Of a stretch of 64,000 nt of DNA, positions 24,179 through 34,986 are shown in pieces; within the stretch, counting starts at the first letter, position 1; each line of letters starts with the position of its first letter. The notes under the pieces are model-generated. The model worked only from the letters and a program-made list of their open reading frames with translations, was not told the DNA's origin and made no database searches. The position numbers and the translations under genes were made by a program. The DNA is taken from assembly GCA_002900995.3 (NCBI GenBank), contig CM035312.1, forward strand, positions 62,001-126,000. Direction: 5' to 3'. The stretch comes from Ganoderma boninense. Its lineage: Eukaryota > Basidiomycota > Agaricomycetes > Polyporales > Polyporaceae.

Positions 24179-24396
24179 ATGATGGACGGGCTGTCGCCGT
24201 CGGAAGACGCGAGGGCTCAGGAACATCTGCTCGTTCGACCTGATGAGCGTCGTGGAGTCGCGGTTTGGCTAGCGAGCGACGTCAGCTCGTTCTGCACTAG
24301 GAGCGAGTGAGTGTTGCGATAAGTGAAAAATGCGGTTGGTGACTGACCTGGACGCCTGGTACCTTCTTCGTCAGCGGGGAAAACCAAGCATGGTGA
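24179..24396 (+). pseudogene. SDR relic (exons 6 and 7), tail-to-tail with F-box gene 1
   Basis: 24179-24306 is an open copy of SDR exon 6 (ERRGVAVWLASDVSSFC) with the usual GTGAGT donor. Exon 7 follows at about 24363-24396 (FFVSGENQAW, stop), but its acceptor has mutated from TAG to TAC. Exons 1-5 are missing. The next 250 bases, up to the F-box stop codon, also match the equivalent spacer at the two other F-box/SDR junctions (46650-46940 and 50330-50545), so this piece was moved together with the F-box gene. Confidence 0.8.
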
Positions 24397-24672
24397 CCAA
24401 TAGTAGGAAACGAAAGCAAAGATGTGCTAGGGAGTAGGGTAACGAGGGAGGACGCGAAGGATATGATGAAGAACTTTGTACATTGTCCCGGCAGCGCGCC
24501 CCTAGTCCAGTCACAGAGGACAACCGTCGCATTTGTTCCCCTGGGCTGCATGTACCTGCTCGTGCTGGCGCTTATATCGACAAGATGCAACACCTGGAGG
24601 GCGAATTCACTTCCTGCAGCAGCACAGACTGACAGAAAAGATCAGAATATCGCCCGAGTAGACGAGTTCAGA

Positions 24673-26602
24673 TCAGCAACCCACGTGTTTCGCCAACACC
24701 AGCGCATCCTCCGTCAGCATCACCGCATCCCAGTTTCCGTAGTCCTCGGGCTCCTGGACGAGAACCAGCACCCTCTCTGTGTACGGCAACGATGTCGTCA
24801 CCTCCTCCTTGAACCACCCAGCGTGCTCCAGCACAGTCGCCTGCTCCACAACCCGAAAACACACATTCTCCTCACCGGAAGGGACTGCCAACGACCCGGC
24901 ATCCTCCCCTCCCGACTCACATTCGGACTCGCAGTCCGCAGCCAGAGCACGCCGACGGATTGCCAGCTGGTTGAAGTCGCGCACCGTCACCGCTACATGC
25001 ACCGTGCCGTCCGGCGCGACCGTGTCCGTGCGCTTGGTCGCAAAAACCGTCCCGTGCACATCGCACACCCCCGCCGACGGGTGCCTCACATCGCTGGCAT
25101 TAAAGAAACACCGCGCCCCGTGCTTGCCCCACTCGGCCCACACGAAGTCGCGCCGCGTTCGCGCCGAGTTTGCGGGGGCAAGGCTGGGGGCGGACTCGGA
25201 CTCGGACTCGGACTCGGACTCGGACTCGGACTCGGACTTGGACCTGGAGAGCGCACGGAGGAACGTCGATGCGGGGACGAGCACCTGCAGGCAGATCACC
25301 TCCGTGAAGGCCCGCATGGCAGGGAGCCTGACGAGGAAGAGGCGGTGCTCCGGGTCGCTCGAGGGTGAGAACGGGGGAGAGCTGGATCCAGGGAACGGGG
25401 GCTTCCAGTTGTTCTGGCCGGAGGACCCGCTGCTGGATTGGATGCTCACGCTGAGGACCATTATGTCGTCCATGAAGTCCGGGAAGTGGAAGGCGCAGAC
25501 GGTGTTCGCGTCAGACACTGCGACTGGGCGTGGCGGAGACTCCGAGTCGGAGAGTGCGGGACTCTCGCTCGCGATATCGATGACGGCGAGGTGCGGGGGA
25601 TAGACCGTTTTCCTGATGTCGTCGTCGAATCGCGTGCGTGTTAAGGCAACGACAAGAAGATGGGTGGTCAGGAACATCCAGGACGTGATCTCGGCTTCGG
25701 TTATGTGCTGGGTGGGATGACAAACGGTGAGTACGAGGACAGAACAGGGAAGAGGGGAGGCGGCCATACCATTCGTAGTGTGCCAATCTTCCAGTCCCAC
25801 ACGAGGAGCTCCCTGTTCTCCGCACCGATCATAAGGATGCCCAGATATTGCTCTGACGTCCGGATGGAAAATGAGTAGCGGCATCGCTTCGACTTGTGCA
25901 GCAACGTGCCCTCCGGAGGTCCGGCAGGATGAGGCTCCCCGGTCGACAGCGCCTTAAGGTGTATGCAGGACACCCATTCGGAGCTGGCAATGAAATTTCC
26001 ACTCAGCTATCGGAACGACTAACAAAGTAGTCACAGTCCAAGTCTCGGAGACGCACCGTCCATCCCAAAAGTGTTCAATGATGACCAGCAGGTCCTGCGC
26101 AGGATCGATGCCGATATCTGCGATATCGCAGCCGACGTCAGGGATAGTCCACTCGGTTTCCTGTATTCCCCGGGTCGCAGAGGGAATCTGCTTGAAGTGA
26201 AGCGTCCTGTCGCCCTCTGACTGGGTGAGGACGTTGCCGCACAGATGCCAGGCGGGGCCTTGATGCACGGGCACGTTCTCCTTTGCGGTCCACGCGAAAC
26301 TGGACCAGGCCTTTTGGTGGGCGCGGAGGACATCGAGGCGTTGTATGGGGGCGAGGGCGCTCGAGGGGCCATCTTGCATTCCGGAGAGGGCGAGCTCGAA
26401 CTTGTACTCGGCGCGGACATCGTCGTCGATGAGCGTCTTGAACTTCGAACAGACCTGCGCGACCCGGGCCATCGCGAGTCAGAGTGATTGGACACATGGG
26501 ACATTCACGATACGTCACCTCGCGGCAGCGAAGGAGGTCCCGGAAATTGAGGTCGAGGAGAATCTCCGCGATGAGTTCTGAAGGTAGCAACGCCAGCGAC
26601 AT
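24673..26602 (-). CDS. F-box protein, copy 1, intact
   Basis: Four exons, 576 aa: 26602-26519, 26454-26057, 25983-25770, 25707-24673. An N-terminal F-box is visible (LPSELIAEILLDLNFRDLLRCREVCSKF), the module that binds Skp1 in SCF ubiquitin ligases. The rest lacks recognisable LRR or Kelch repeats; Trp/Asp-rich patches such as LLVWDWKIGTLRM and the spacing of hydrophobic strands suggest a degenerate beta-propeller, as in agaricomycete F-box families, but this is inference. A Ser-Glu run near residue 400 comes from a GGACTC hexamer repeat. The start is taken at MSLA because this Met is shared by all three copies. Substrates unknown. Confidence 0.85.
25192..25245. repeat. GGACTC hexanucleotide microsatellite in F-box copy 1
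   Basis: Eight or nine tandem GGACTC units (GAGTCC on the coding strand) encode alternating Ser and Glu in frame. The same site in copy 2 (46096-46140) has an interrupted array with some Pro codons, and in copy 3 (49711-49729) only about two to three units remain, so the array length varies between paralogs. Confidence 0.9.
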
Positions 26603-27470
26603 CGATATGCCCTAGAGGTCTGCATTTCAACTCAGTCAGTGAGGCACTAGTACGTACAGACCTTGACTGCAGTTCAGTATATGATTACTTACAGTTGTGT
26701 ACTATGCGACACTGATAATTGTTACTCGAAGGGCAGCAGGTAAAGGCGAGTTGGAGGTGGCATTCAGTGGCGATGGGTGGCAGTGGGCACGCCGGAGTCC
26801 GAATCAGCCGAACCGTCCCAACGGTTGGCAAATTTTCACCTTATACGGCTATGCACGGCTATGCTGCGGATCCTCAGACGACGCTGGTCGTGACACGTTT
26901 GTGAAATCCTTGGTGTCTTGCATGGCACGTTCGAGGGTGGTTAGCTCTTTGTGGATGCGACCAAGGAGCCCACGAGTACTCCATGGACATATCGCGTCCT
27001 GCGGAATGTCGGACTCGGAAAGGACGCTAGCGCTGTGATAGCGACAGGACTCTCCACTACCTCTCCGAGTTCCTACCTCAGATTGTGAAACAACGGCGGA
27101 CATTATAGGGGAGACAACGGACCTGGACCTGCGCATGAATACTCTTTATGACGGTGCAAGGGGACGTTCGACGTGGATGACTTGAGCGAGTGCAAGGAAG
27201 GCGAGCTTCGGTCCTCGGTGTAAATACGTCACTTTTGGCGGGGGCGAAACACCAAAAACTATAGGCTCTGCGAAGCTGCCCTTAGACGAAAAAGTACGAC
27301 CGTAACTTTGTGGAGACATGTTTATTCTACAAAGTTGAGGTTTTTGATTGTTGAATTTCAGACTTGTGCGAGAGGAGATGCAAATGTTCTGTCGACCATG
27401 GGGAGGGCGTCTGTCTAATGGCGAACTTAACCGTCACCCACCTGCTCTCGTCTCCACACCCCTCTCTCTC
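26603..27470. other. Duplicated upstream region of F-box copy 1, then unique sequence
   Basis: 26603-27075 matches, in inverted orientation, the region 47905-48352 in front of F-box copy 3, including AACTCGGAGAGGTAG and GTGACACGTTTGTGAAATCC. It is presumably the promoter. Beyond 27075 the match ends. A short hairpin (AACTTTGT / ACAAAGTT) lies at 27304-27336. No gene seen. Confidence 0.6.
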
Positions 27471-28953
27471 TCACCGTGCGGTGTGGCCGCCGCTGACAAC
27501 GATGCTGTACAGCAAGGTGCCTTCAGTCTCATGTCATACTCCAATCGCGCCAGCATAGGACTCAGGAAAACTCACTCGCTCCCCGTGCAGAACGCACCCG
27601 CGTCGCTCGCGAGCCACGCCAGCACCCCCCGCAGCTCGTCTGGCCGCCCGAGCCGCCCAAGTGGGTTTGCCTCTGTGAAGAGCTTCGCGTACGTGGGGTC
27701 TTGCTCTATAAAAGCGGACAAGCTATTGCCCGGAATTGCATGCACCATGGCGGGGGCGTCAATAAGCCTGCATCAGAAGCGTAAATGCTACTACGATATA
27801 CACGAGGACTGACCCGGTGGTTATGATCCCCGGGCTAATCGAGTTCACCCGTATACGGTGCGAGCCTAGCTCGCACGCCAGGCTGCGCGTCATCTGCAGG
27901 ATCGCACTCTTGGAGGAATGGTACGCGACGTCGTGGAAGTGGGGCTACGTATGCGAGGCACCGATGCAGTCAGGAAAGATGTCGACTTGGAACCACGTGC
28001 GCCAAACAACTCACCTCCATCGCGACGCTTCCACAGATGCTCGCGACCAGGACGATGCTGCCCCCGTTCCCGAACCGGACCATCTGCCGTCCCGCGGCCT
28101 GCGCGGTGAACAGCGTGCCGCTGGCGTTCACGCTCATCACCTGTCGGTGGGCGACGCGCGCACTCCAGCTCAGTTGCCATGGTCCATTACGCTCCGTAAC
28201 GAATGTTGCTGATCAGAGCGTACCTTTTGGAACAGCTCTTTGGGTGCGTCAAGGGCCGGGATGTCGGCCCCAGCAAAGGTCCCCGCGACCGCGGCGCACA
28301 CGTCCATCCGCCCCTCCCTATCGCCAATCATCTCCCCGATCTTCCACATCGCTGCCTATGCATATGCCGTAGTGCTTACCACTCGGCCACCTCCCTGAGA
28401 TCTTCAACAGCGCACTCACCTGGTCAGACACGTTCAACAGCGCACTCACCTGGTCAGACACGTCCTGGCTAATATACTCCAGCTTCCCGCCATGGCCCAG
28501 CCTGCCCACGAAGTCCCGCACCTTCTTCCACTCCTCGCTCGGCTCCTGCGGAAGGTCGACGCAGTACACCGCCCGCGCGCCCGCCTCTGCGAGGGTCAAC
28601 GCCATCTCGAGCCCGATCCCGCGGTAGCCTCCCGTCACGAGCGCGACGCGGTCCGCGAGCGAGAACTCCTTCGTGAAGAGGGTCGACTCGGCAGCTGTCG
28701 AGGCGCAGGGAGCCAATCGCGATCAGCATGTACCATGGAGCAATGGCGCAACAGTGGACGTACGTGCAGATGGGCAGGAGGGGGCTTTGGACGCAAGGAC
28801 GCGCGCGACGCCGACGGGCCCGTATGCAGGGAGCGGTCCGGTGATCCCCCCTGCAGGAGCGCGGGCACAGGACGTGGTCGAGAACCCTACACGACGCGGG
28901 CGGGCGGCCCTGGACAGGAGAAGAGGGAGTGCACGGCGTGTGTTCGCTGCCAT
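27471..28953 (-). CDS. Short-chain dehydrogenase/reductase, copy B, intact
   Basis: Seven exons, 349 aa: 28953-28764, 28694-28450, 28355-28224, 28140-28015, 27944-27814, 27767-27576, 27504-27471. The gene plan and phases equal those of copy A. The Arg-rich N-terminus ([21 protein letters not shown]) fits a mitochondrial presequence. Motifs: [20 protein letters not shown], catalytic Ser in SICGSV, YxxxK in VAYHSSKSA. With copy C it forms a subgroup marked by [21 protein letters not shown] and a GGHTA tail. Exon 6 is longer by an insert ([14 protein letters not shown]). The exon 2 donor is duplicated: a 30-bp repeat at 28403-28462 gives two in-frame donors 30 nt apart, so a 10-residue longer isoform is possible. 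Confidence 0.86.
28403..28462. repeat. 30-bp tandem duplication of a splice-donor junction
   Basis: Two copies of a 30-bp unit (TTCAACAGCGCACTCACCTG and ten more bases on the plus strand), differing at most at the edges, span the exon 2/intron 2 boundary of SDR copy B. Each contains CAG|GTGAGT on the minus strand. Confidence 0.93.
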
Positions 28954-29795
28954 GGCCAGGTTCCGGGGAGTCGGTGGGGGATGGGGTGGGTTCCGGTGCT
29001 GTTGAGTTCGAGCTCACTTTATGCCGGCATATATACACCCGCTCGCGGCATGATGCATAGATGCGCGGTGAGCCGTAACGACCAAAGAATTGCCGATGAA
29101 GATGTCGGGCAGAGGACCAGGGGAGATAGATATCATGGTAGGAGGCTTCTAAACCCGATGTTAGGCATGAGGTAGCGCGCGACGGGCAGTGCAAGAGGAG
29201 GCGTTCTGGCAACTTGATGCGCTACCGGATACCGATAGGAGGAGGCAATAAGGCGGCGGGAGACGGTGGATGAAGAAGAAGGGGGCTGGAAGCATCACGC
29301 ACGCAAAACCGGCCCAAACTCTGGATGGCGTCTGAGACTGAGAAGACAAGAAGGACATCCACGTGCAGCACTGGGGCTCTCGGCCCCGGTCGGCCAGCAA
29401 TATGCATCTCGCTCATGCGCGTGTACTGGCGACGGTGAAGGGCACTTATCCTGCTAGAAAGGTCACTGCGAAAGCATAGTATGAGACGTGCAATCACGCA
29501 CCTGCTTATCCGGCTGTCATTCAAGCAGTAAGATATGTATGGAGATGACGCGTAGAAAATAGAACGTAGGTTCGCAGAACAGAGTTCAATAGTTCTCGTC
29601 ACGAGTCGTGCGCGCACCTCTACAACCTCCATCGCTCACACGTACCCGCAGCTTCTTATCCCGCCAGCGAGTGCAGATCGTTTTGAATTGCTACACCTCT
29701 AGACCAAAGCCACCGTACTGCAATAGGCCTGCCTTGCTCTCAGGCTTTGGGCGGACGAAGGCGATTCGTCAGCTGTCCGTAATCATCCGTCCTTC
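28954..29795. other. Intergenic between SDR copies C and B
   Basis: It contains the 5-prime region of copy B, with ATATATA at 29029-29035 about 75 bp upstream of the ATG, and the 3-prime flank of copy C. No further gene seen; frames up to 136 codons lack support. Confidence 0.4.
29029..29035 (-). promoter_or_regulatory. TATA-like element upstream of SDR copy B
   Basis: ATATATA lies 76 bp upstream of the start codon on the minus strand. Copies C and E have comparable elements at similar distances. Confidence 0.45.
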
Positions 29796-31197
29796 TCACC
29801 ACGCGGTATGGCCGCCGCTCACGACAATGCTTCAATGTTCGTTCAGCCAACAGACTGGAATCCACAAGCTGAGAGGAGCGACTCACTTGCTCCCAGTGCA
29901 GAACGAGCTCGCGTCGCTCGCGAGCCACGCCAGCGCCCCACGAAGCTCGTCCGGCCGCCCGATGCGTCCCAGGGGGTTCGCCGCTGTCCACCTCTCCGCC
30001 ATCGCAGGATCCTCCAGGAACGCCGTCATGCTGTGCCCGAGAACCACGTCGAAGCCGAAAAACGACGAACAGAAGAAAGCGGTGAGCGACGATTCAAGGT
30101 GCGAGAACGGCGCGGAGGGTTGTCATGACTGACCTTGTGTCGATGAAGCCTGGGCTGATCGAGTTTACGCGGACGCGGTGCGCGCCGAGCTCGCACGCCA
30201 AGCTGCGCGTCATCTGCAGCACGGCGCTCTTGGAGGAATGGTACGCGACGTCGGGCACGAAAGGCTATTGTATCCAGGTTGTCGAGTCAGTTGTGAAAAG
30301 GAAGAGGATAGGAGGACGCGCGGTTACCTCCAGTGCGACGCTCCCGCAGATGCTCCCTATGAGGACGATGCTCCCGCCGTTCCCGAATCGCAGCATCTGC
30401 TTTCCGGCAGCCTGCGCGGTGAACAGGCTGCCATTCGTGTTCACGCTCATCACCTGCCATCATATTCTCGATAAGCGGTTATCCCGCGGAGACGCCGCGC
30501 GAGACCGAGTGGCGTACCTTTTGGAAAAGGTCGCTGGGGAAGTCGAGGCCCGATGTCGCCGTCGAAGTCAAGATACCCGCAGCAGCGACGCAGACGTCCA
30601 TCCTCCCCTCCTTGTCCCCAATCATCTCCCCGACCTTCCACATCGCTTTCTGCATATGCGTATCCGTGCCCCCTCATTCAACCCCCAAGTCAATCCGCTG
30701 CACAAACTGGGCAATGCACTTACCTGGTCCGTCACGTCCTGGCTGACGTACTCGAACGCGCCCCCCACAGCGTCGCGAACCTTGGTCCACTCTTCGCCCG
30801 GCTGCTTCGGAAGATCGACACAGTATACGTACACCTTCCGTGCCCCCGCTTCGGCGAGCGCCAACGCCAGCTCGAGCCCGATCCCGCGATTGGCTCCTGT
30901 AACGAGCGCGACGCGATCGGCGAGCGAGAACTCCTTCGTGAACAGCGTAGCATCGTTCACTGTGAAGGTAAAAACGTTCGCGGGTCAGGCGGGTGGGTGC
31001 GATCGACGGGGCGAGGCTGGAGGCATACGCGTTGGGGTGGACTCGGACTCGAGGACGCGGGGAACGCCGACGCGTCCGTACGCGGGCAGCGGGCCTGTCA
31101 GGCTTCCCCGTGGAGCACGGGCACAGGCAGAGGTTGAGAACTTCGCGTAAGGCCGGCGAGCAGCCTGGGTCAGAGCAGGGAAGACGCGGGTCAGCAT
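29796..31197 (-). CDS. Short-chain dehydrogenase/reductase, copy C, intact
   Basis: Seven exons, 323 aa: 31197-31029, 30959-30724, 30649-30518, 30453-30328, 30264-30134, 30030-29887, 29829-29796. All donors and acceptors are GT-AG with matching phases. The presequence-like N-terminus [20 protein letters not shown] is followed by [20 protein letters not shown], the NAG-like AAAGIL, catalytic Ser in IGSICGS, and [13 protein letters not shown] with Tyr and Lys in register. It is closest to copy B, 0.8 kb away in the same orientation, so the two are probably a tandem duplicate. Predicted NAD(P)-dependent alcohol or polyol oxidoreductase, probably mitochondrial; substrate unknown. Confidence 0.87.
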
Positions 31198-31275
31198 GGC
31201 AGTGAGAAGGATGTGGTGCGATAGGAGGGGAAGAAGTGGTTGTCCACCGGTCGTTCGGTGCATCGTTCGCTGAGG

Positions 31276-31284
31276 TATATATAT
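31276..31284 (-). promoter_or_regulatory. TATA-like element upstream of SDR copy C
   Basis: TATATATAT lies 79 bp upstream of the ATG. Confidence 0.45.
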
Positions 31285-32027
31285 GTGTTCTGGATCAGCT
31301 CCCGGTCCGATCCCCTGCGGGAGCTGTGAATATACAGGGAAAGTTCATCAGCGTGTTGGCAAGATCGACAGCTCTGCAGGATCGGGCGGAGGGACCCATG
31401 ACAGGATACGAATCGCCGCATGAGAAAGAGTGAGCTAACGTCTTGCGACCGAGACGAGAGTAGGAATGCTTCGAAGTTCGTCCAGTACAACGGGGTTAGA
31501 GTCGGAGTCCTACTTAAGGTCATGCATCATGGTTCGCCTGGGAGGGTTCTGCGCCGATGACACCCACACGAATGCGAGGACTTCAGTTCGGTTCGTCAAC
31601 CCGCGCCTTCAACTAAAACCGCCAATCGCAGATAAATACGAACGGTATCTGGTGAATGTTAACCTAGAAATCAGACAGCGAGCGTGGGTCGTAGATGAGG
31701 AAGAGGGCCGAAATGGGCAACACGAACCGCTGGTACAGAGGTCCGCAGTTCGGCAGCCTCGAAGCGCCCGTCCCTGGGAGCTTCGCAACAACGCTCCATG
31801 GACCAACAGTAACCTACCATCAAAGTGGAGGCCTAGATGGTCGAAGGGGGGCGGGGCCACAAACACTTGCTTGGACCAACATCGCAAGGCTAAGTATATG
31901 TATATTCAACGCTGTTCGAGTGGGTCAGTCAGATGGACGTGTGTGCCGCACCGCTTACTCAGCTCCGCGATGACACCATCTCTCGCCCGGCCACAGCCAT
32001 CCTTGCAATCGCCCTCGCTCTCCGACA

Positions 32028-32034
32028 TATATAA
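32028..32034 (+). promoter_or_regulatory. TATA box upstream of the GST gene
   Basis: TATATAA lies 55 bp before the ATG, a usual distance for a fungal gene with a short 5-prime UTR. Confidence 0.55.
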
Positions 32035-32088
32035 CTCCCTAGTTCTGAGGGCCCCTCGCCAACACCTTCGATACAAAGAACACTCACC

Positions 32089-33068
32089 ATGCCCGACAGA
32101 ATCACCCTCTACACGGCCAAAGTTCGTCTCCTGCATTAGCGCGCGCGCCACACCGAGTTCACACCCTTGCTTAAACAGATCTGCCCTTACGCCCAGAGGG
32201 TGAGCCCGCGCGTATCCACCGCGTCAATCGTCTGCTGACCCTAGCGAAAAGACGGAAATCGCGCTGCACGAAGCCAAGGCCAACTTCGTCAGACACGAGA
32301 TCGACCTCCAGAACAAGCCCGAGTGGTACGCACCCAAGGTCAACCCCGCGAGCAAGGTGCGCCCCCATCCCCTCCCTCCACTCTCCACACCCATACTCAC
32401 CCACATACATGCTCGTCCCAATTCACCCCTCTTCCCCATCCCGCTCCCCAGGTGCCCGCGATCGCGTACGGCGGGCCCGAGACGCCCGCTGACAACCCGT
32501 CCCCGCAATCCACGAAGCTCGCCGAGTCGCTCATCCTCGTCGAGTTCATCGCCGACCTCTTCCCCTCCGCCGGCCTCCTCCCCGCCGACCCCGTCCAGCG
32601 CGCCCGCGCCCGCTTCTTCACCGACGCCGTCGGCACCAAGCTCACCCCCGCCTGGCACGCCTACCTCCAGGGCAAGGGCTCCGTCGACGCCCTCTACGAC
32701 GCCATCGCCTTCCTCCAGGCCCTCCTCCCGCCCGGGGACGGCTTCGCCGTGGGCGCGTACTCGGTCGCCGACATCGCGATCACGCCGTTCCTTGCGCGGG
32801 CGCGTGTCGGGCTCCTCAATGACCTCGGGGCGTACCCCGCGGGCGAGGGGAAGACGGTGCTCGAGACGCTGACGAGCGGCGAGGGCAAGTTTGCGCGGTT
32901 CGGGAAGTACTTCAACGATCTGCTCGCGAGGGAGAGCTTCAAGGCGACATTTGATGAGGTGCGACTGGTGTTGGTGTTTGCGCGCGATGTCACTAACTTG
33001 GCGCTTTCTAGGCGTATGTTACGGAGAGGTACAAGGCTCGCTTTGGAAACCTGAGGAACCCGCAGTGA
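32089..33068 (+). CDS. Glutathione S-transferase, omega/GTO-like
   Basis: Five exons, 240 aa: 32089-32121, 32179-32199, 32252-32356, 32452-32958, 33012-33068. The thioredoxin-fold N-terminus has the active-site phrase CPYAQRTEIAL with a catalytic-type Cys, as in omega-class and fungal GTO enzymes, followed by VNPASKVPAI (the cis-Pro region) and ESLILVEFIADLF, which binds glutathione. The alpha-helical C-terminal domain follows. Exon 2 is only 21 nt and carries most of the active site; it is flanked by GTTCGT...ACAG and GTGAGC...AAAAG, and this is the only join that gives the family sequence. The likely role is glutathione-dependent thiol transfer or detoxification in the cytosol. Confidence 0.9.
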
Positions 33069-33242
33069 CTAGCAGAGGCGAAGCTGTGATTTGTATGAGT
33101 ATGCAAAGAGGCGACGATGCATGAACTCACCTGCAATAAACGTCCTTCCGCCCCATTGGATTGATAGTACAACACGACAAAGAGAATAGAAAACATGATA
33201 GAAATACACGCACGATCCAAACCGCAAGGCCTCTTCCCCACC

Positions 33243-33857
33243 TCAACCCGGCCCCGTGTCCATCCTCTCCGCATCCTTCCCCTTCGCCAGCTCCCCGCCA
33301 ACCGCTTCCAACATCGCTTTGACGTCCTCCGCCCTCCCCACCCCATACGCCGCACCCACAGCTGCACCGACCTCAGCGCTGCCCTCCGCAAACGCCGGGC
33401 CATCCTCGCCAACCTGCTCGCCCTGCGCCTTCTCCTTCGCGCGCTCCATAAGCTGCCCTACCGCCCAGTTCAGATACCCCGTCTTGCTCGTCTCCCACGG
33501 CCGCTTCCCCGGCTCAGTCGTGGGCGCCGCACTGGTCGGGTCGAGCGCGTCGGCGGGCGGGAGCGCGGAGACGGAGGCGTACATGGCCTGCAGCTCGTCC
33601 GGGAGGGCGTGCAGCGCGTGCATCTGTGGCGCACGGAGGAAGGCGAGGCGGTTGAGCCGGGCCCGAGCATGTTCGTGACCTTTGGCGGACTTGTGTACTG
33701 CGCGGGTGAAGAGCCGCTTGAGTTTTCGTTGCTAGAGTGGTAAGGATGGACATGAGCATAGACCTTGTTTACCCAGTCGCCGAAAAAGGAGAAGAAGGGG
33801 AACGTGGAGCTTTACGAATAGCTGGCTGCAACTACGTATGGCTACGACCATGGCCAT
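33243..33857 (-). CDS. Uncharacterised basic protein, about 176 aa, two exons
   Basis: The well-supported part is the frame 33731-33243, which starts after a CTCTAG acceptor with QRKLKRLFTRAVHKSAKGHE and runs to a stop with GC-rich codon use. I join it to ATG 33857 (exon 33857-33816) across an 84-nt intron with a GTAAAG donor; exon 1 is tentative. The product is basic and helical at the N-terminus, then alanine-rich with acidic helices (YLNWAVGQLMERAKEKAQ). It has no membrane segment or known motif. It is convergent with the GST gene, with 174 bp between the stop codons. Function unknown. Confidence 0.55.
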
Positions 33858-34986
33858 AGAGGGCTCGGATGGTCATTTAGACCCGGCTTCAAGTCCGCTG
33901 AACAACCAACCGAGAAAAGTGAAATCATGGGTCCGCGAAGCCACCTCGACCACTGGCACGACATCGCCAGGAAGCCGCCAGGCATTTCAGAGCAGACACG
34001 ATCACTCCCTCTTGACCTTCGGGAAAGTTCGTACTCAGATACTTTATCGTTTTACATTGCAGTCTTAAGAAAGAGGCGGGAGGAGAGACCAGAGGGCAAG
34101 TACTGAAAAGGGATCCTCGCAAAACGGCAAGAATCCCTCTTCGCAGCCAAAGCCATGGCCATAGGCGGATAAGCAGGAAATGCGAGATTCTAGGGAGAAA
34201 CGGGTTTACGCTGAGTCCAAGTAGCACCGCAATTCAAAGGGAAACCGAGGAACGTTCCAACTTAGATGGGTGGGCCAAAACGGCGCGTCCACTCCCCGTC
34301 CCGCGGTGAAATCTTTCGCGAGAGGCTCGCATTCAGCTGGAAACGCTTGCGCCACCTCTCCCTTGCCCATAGTCCGCCGGATGGGACATGCTTCTGTTGC
34401 TACGACGTGGTCGCTCCCTGTGCAAATGTATGCTATGCAACGGACATATAACCAGGTTCCGACCGTGCCTGGTCATAGCCAATGCCTTGGCAAGTCAGGG
34501 ATGCGCCGCGACCAGCTAGCCAGTATGCGAGGAGCGTCCCCCGTAGGCATCGTCGTCTCGCGATCTAAAGTGTGAGTGGAGACGTCGTGGAGCCCGGATC
34601 GTGGCCCCACACCCGTCTCTACGAAATTCACCAGATGGTTTGGACGCACTCAGATGTATCCTCTCTCCTCATTGTCTTCCTATTTTCGTGTCCAGGACGC
34701 GTCCTCGAATGGATGATTACTAGACTATTCCAAACCGTCTAGTAGATTTCGTAGAGACAGAGGCCCCCAAGGCCGCGATACACGGTTGCTTTACCCATAT
34801 TCGCTACGCGACGCAACGCGATGCTTTCTCTCTGAACAAACTCTTCCACGCGACCGGTTGCGCGTCTTCGTCAAGTCTCGCTATGACTGCATAGCGCGAA
34901 AAGGGTGGGTGTATGCGCACCTGTAAAGGAAGGGGCTCTTCATAGCGGCAGGGAGGACTCTCTAGCTGACTACCGGCTGGAGGGGA
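33858..34986. other. Intergenic, contains an inverted repeat
   Basis: No supported gene. The only structured feature is the inverted repeat at 34603-34766. Confidence 0.4.
34603..34766. repeat. Inverted repeat, possible solo MITE
   Basis: The left arm 34603-34644 (GGCCCCACACCCGTCTCTAC and on to GGTTTGGA) matches the reverse complement of 34729-34766 at about 85 per cent, sharing TTTCGTAGAGAC. The loop is about 84 bases. The size fits a small non-autonomous element. Confidence 0.55.

Larger units (their letters stand above)
31198..32088. other. Divergent promoter region between SDR copy C and the GST gene
   Basis: The two genes diverge here. TATA-like elements stand at 31276-31284 (for copy C) and 32028-32034 (for the GST). 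The middle (31440-31950) has frames of up to 245 codons on the plus strand with no domain and no clear splice links; I treat them as noncoding. Confidence 0.5.

Noticed and set aside
24424..25603. Long plus-strand frames across F-box copy 1
   Set aside because: They are antisense to exon 4, which is conserved in three copies on the other strand.
31466..32203. 245-codon plus-strand frame before the GST gene
   Set aside because: Mixed composition, no domain, and it overlaps the GST TATA box, exon 1 and intron 1 in another frame.
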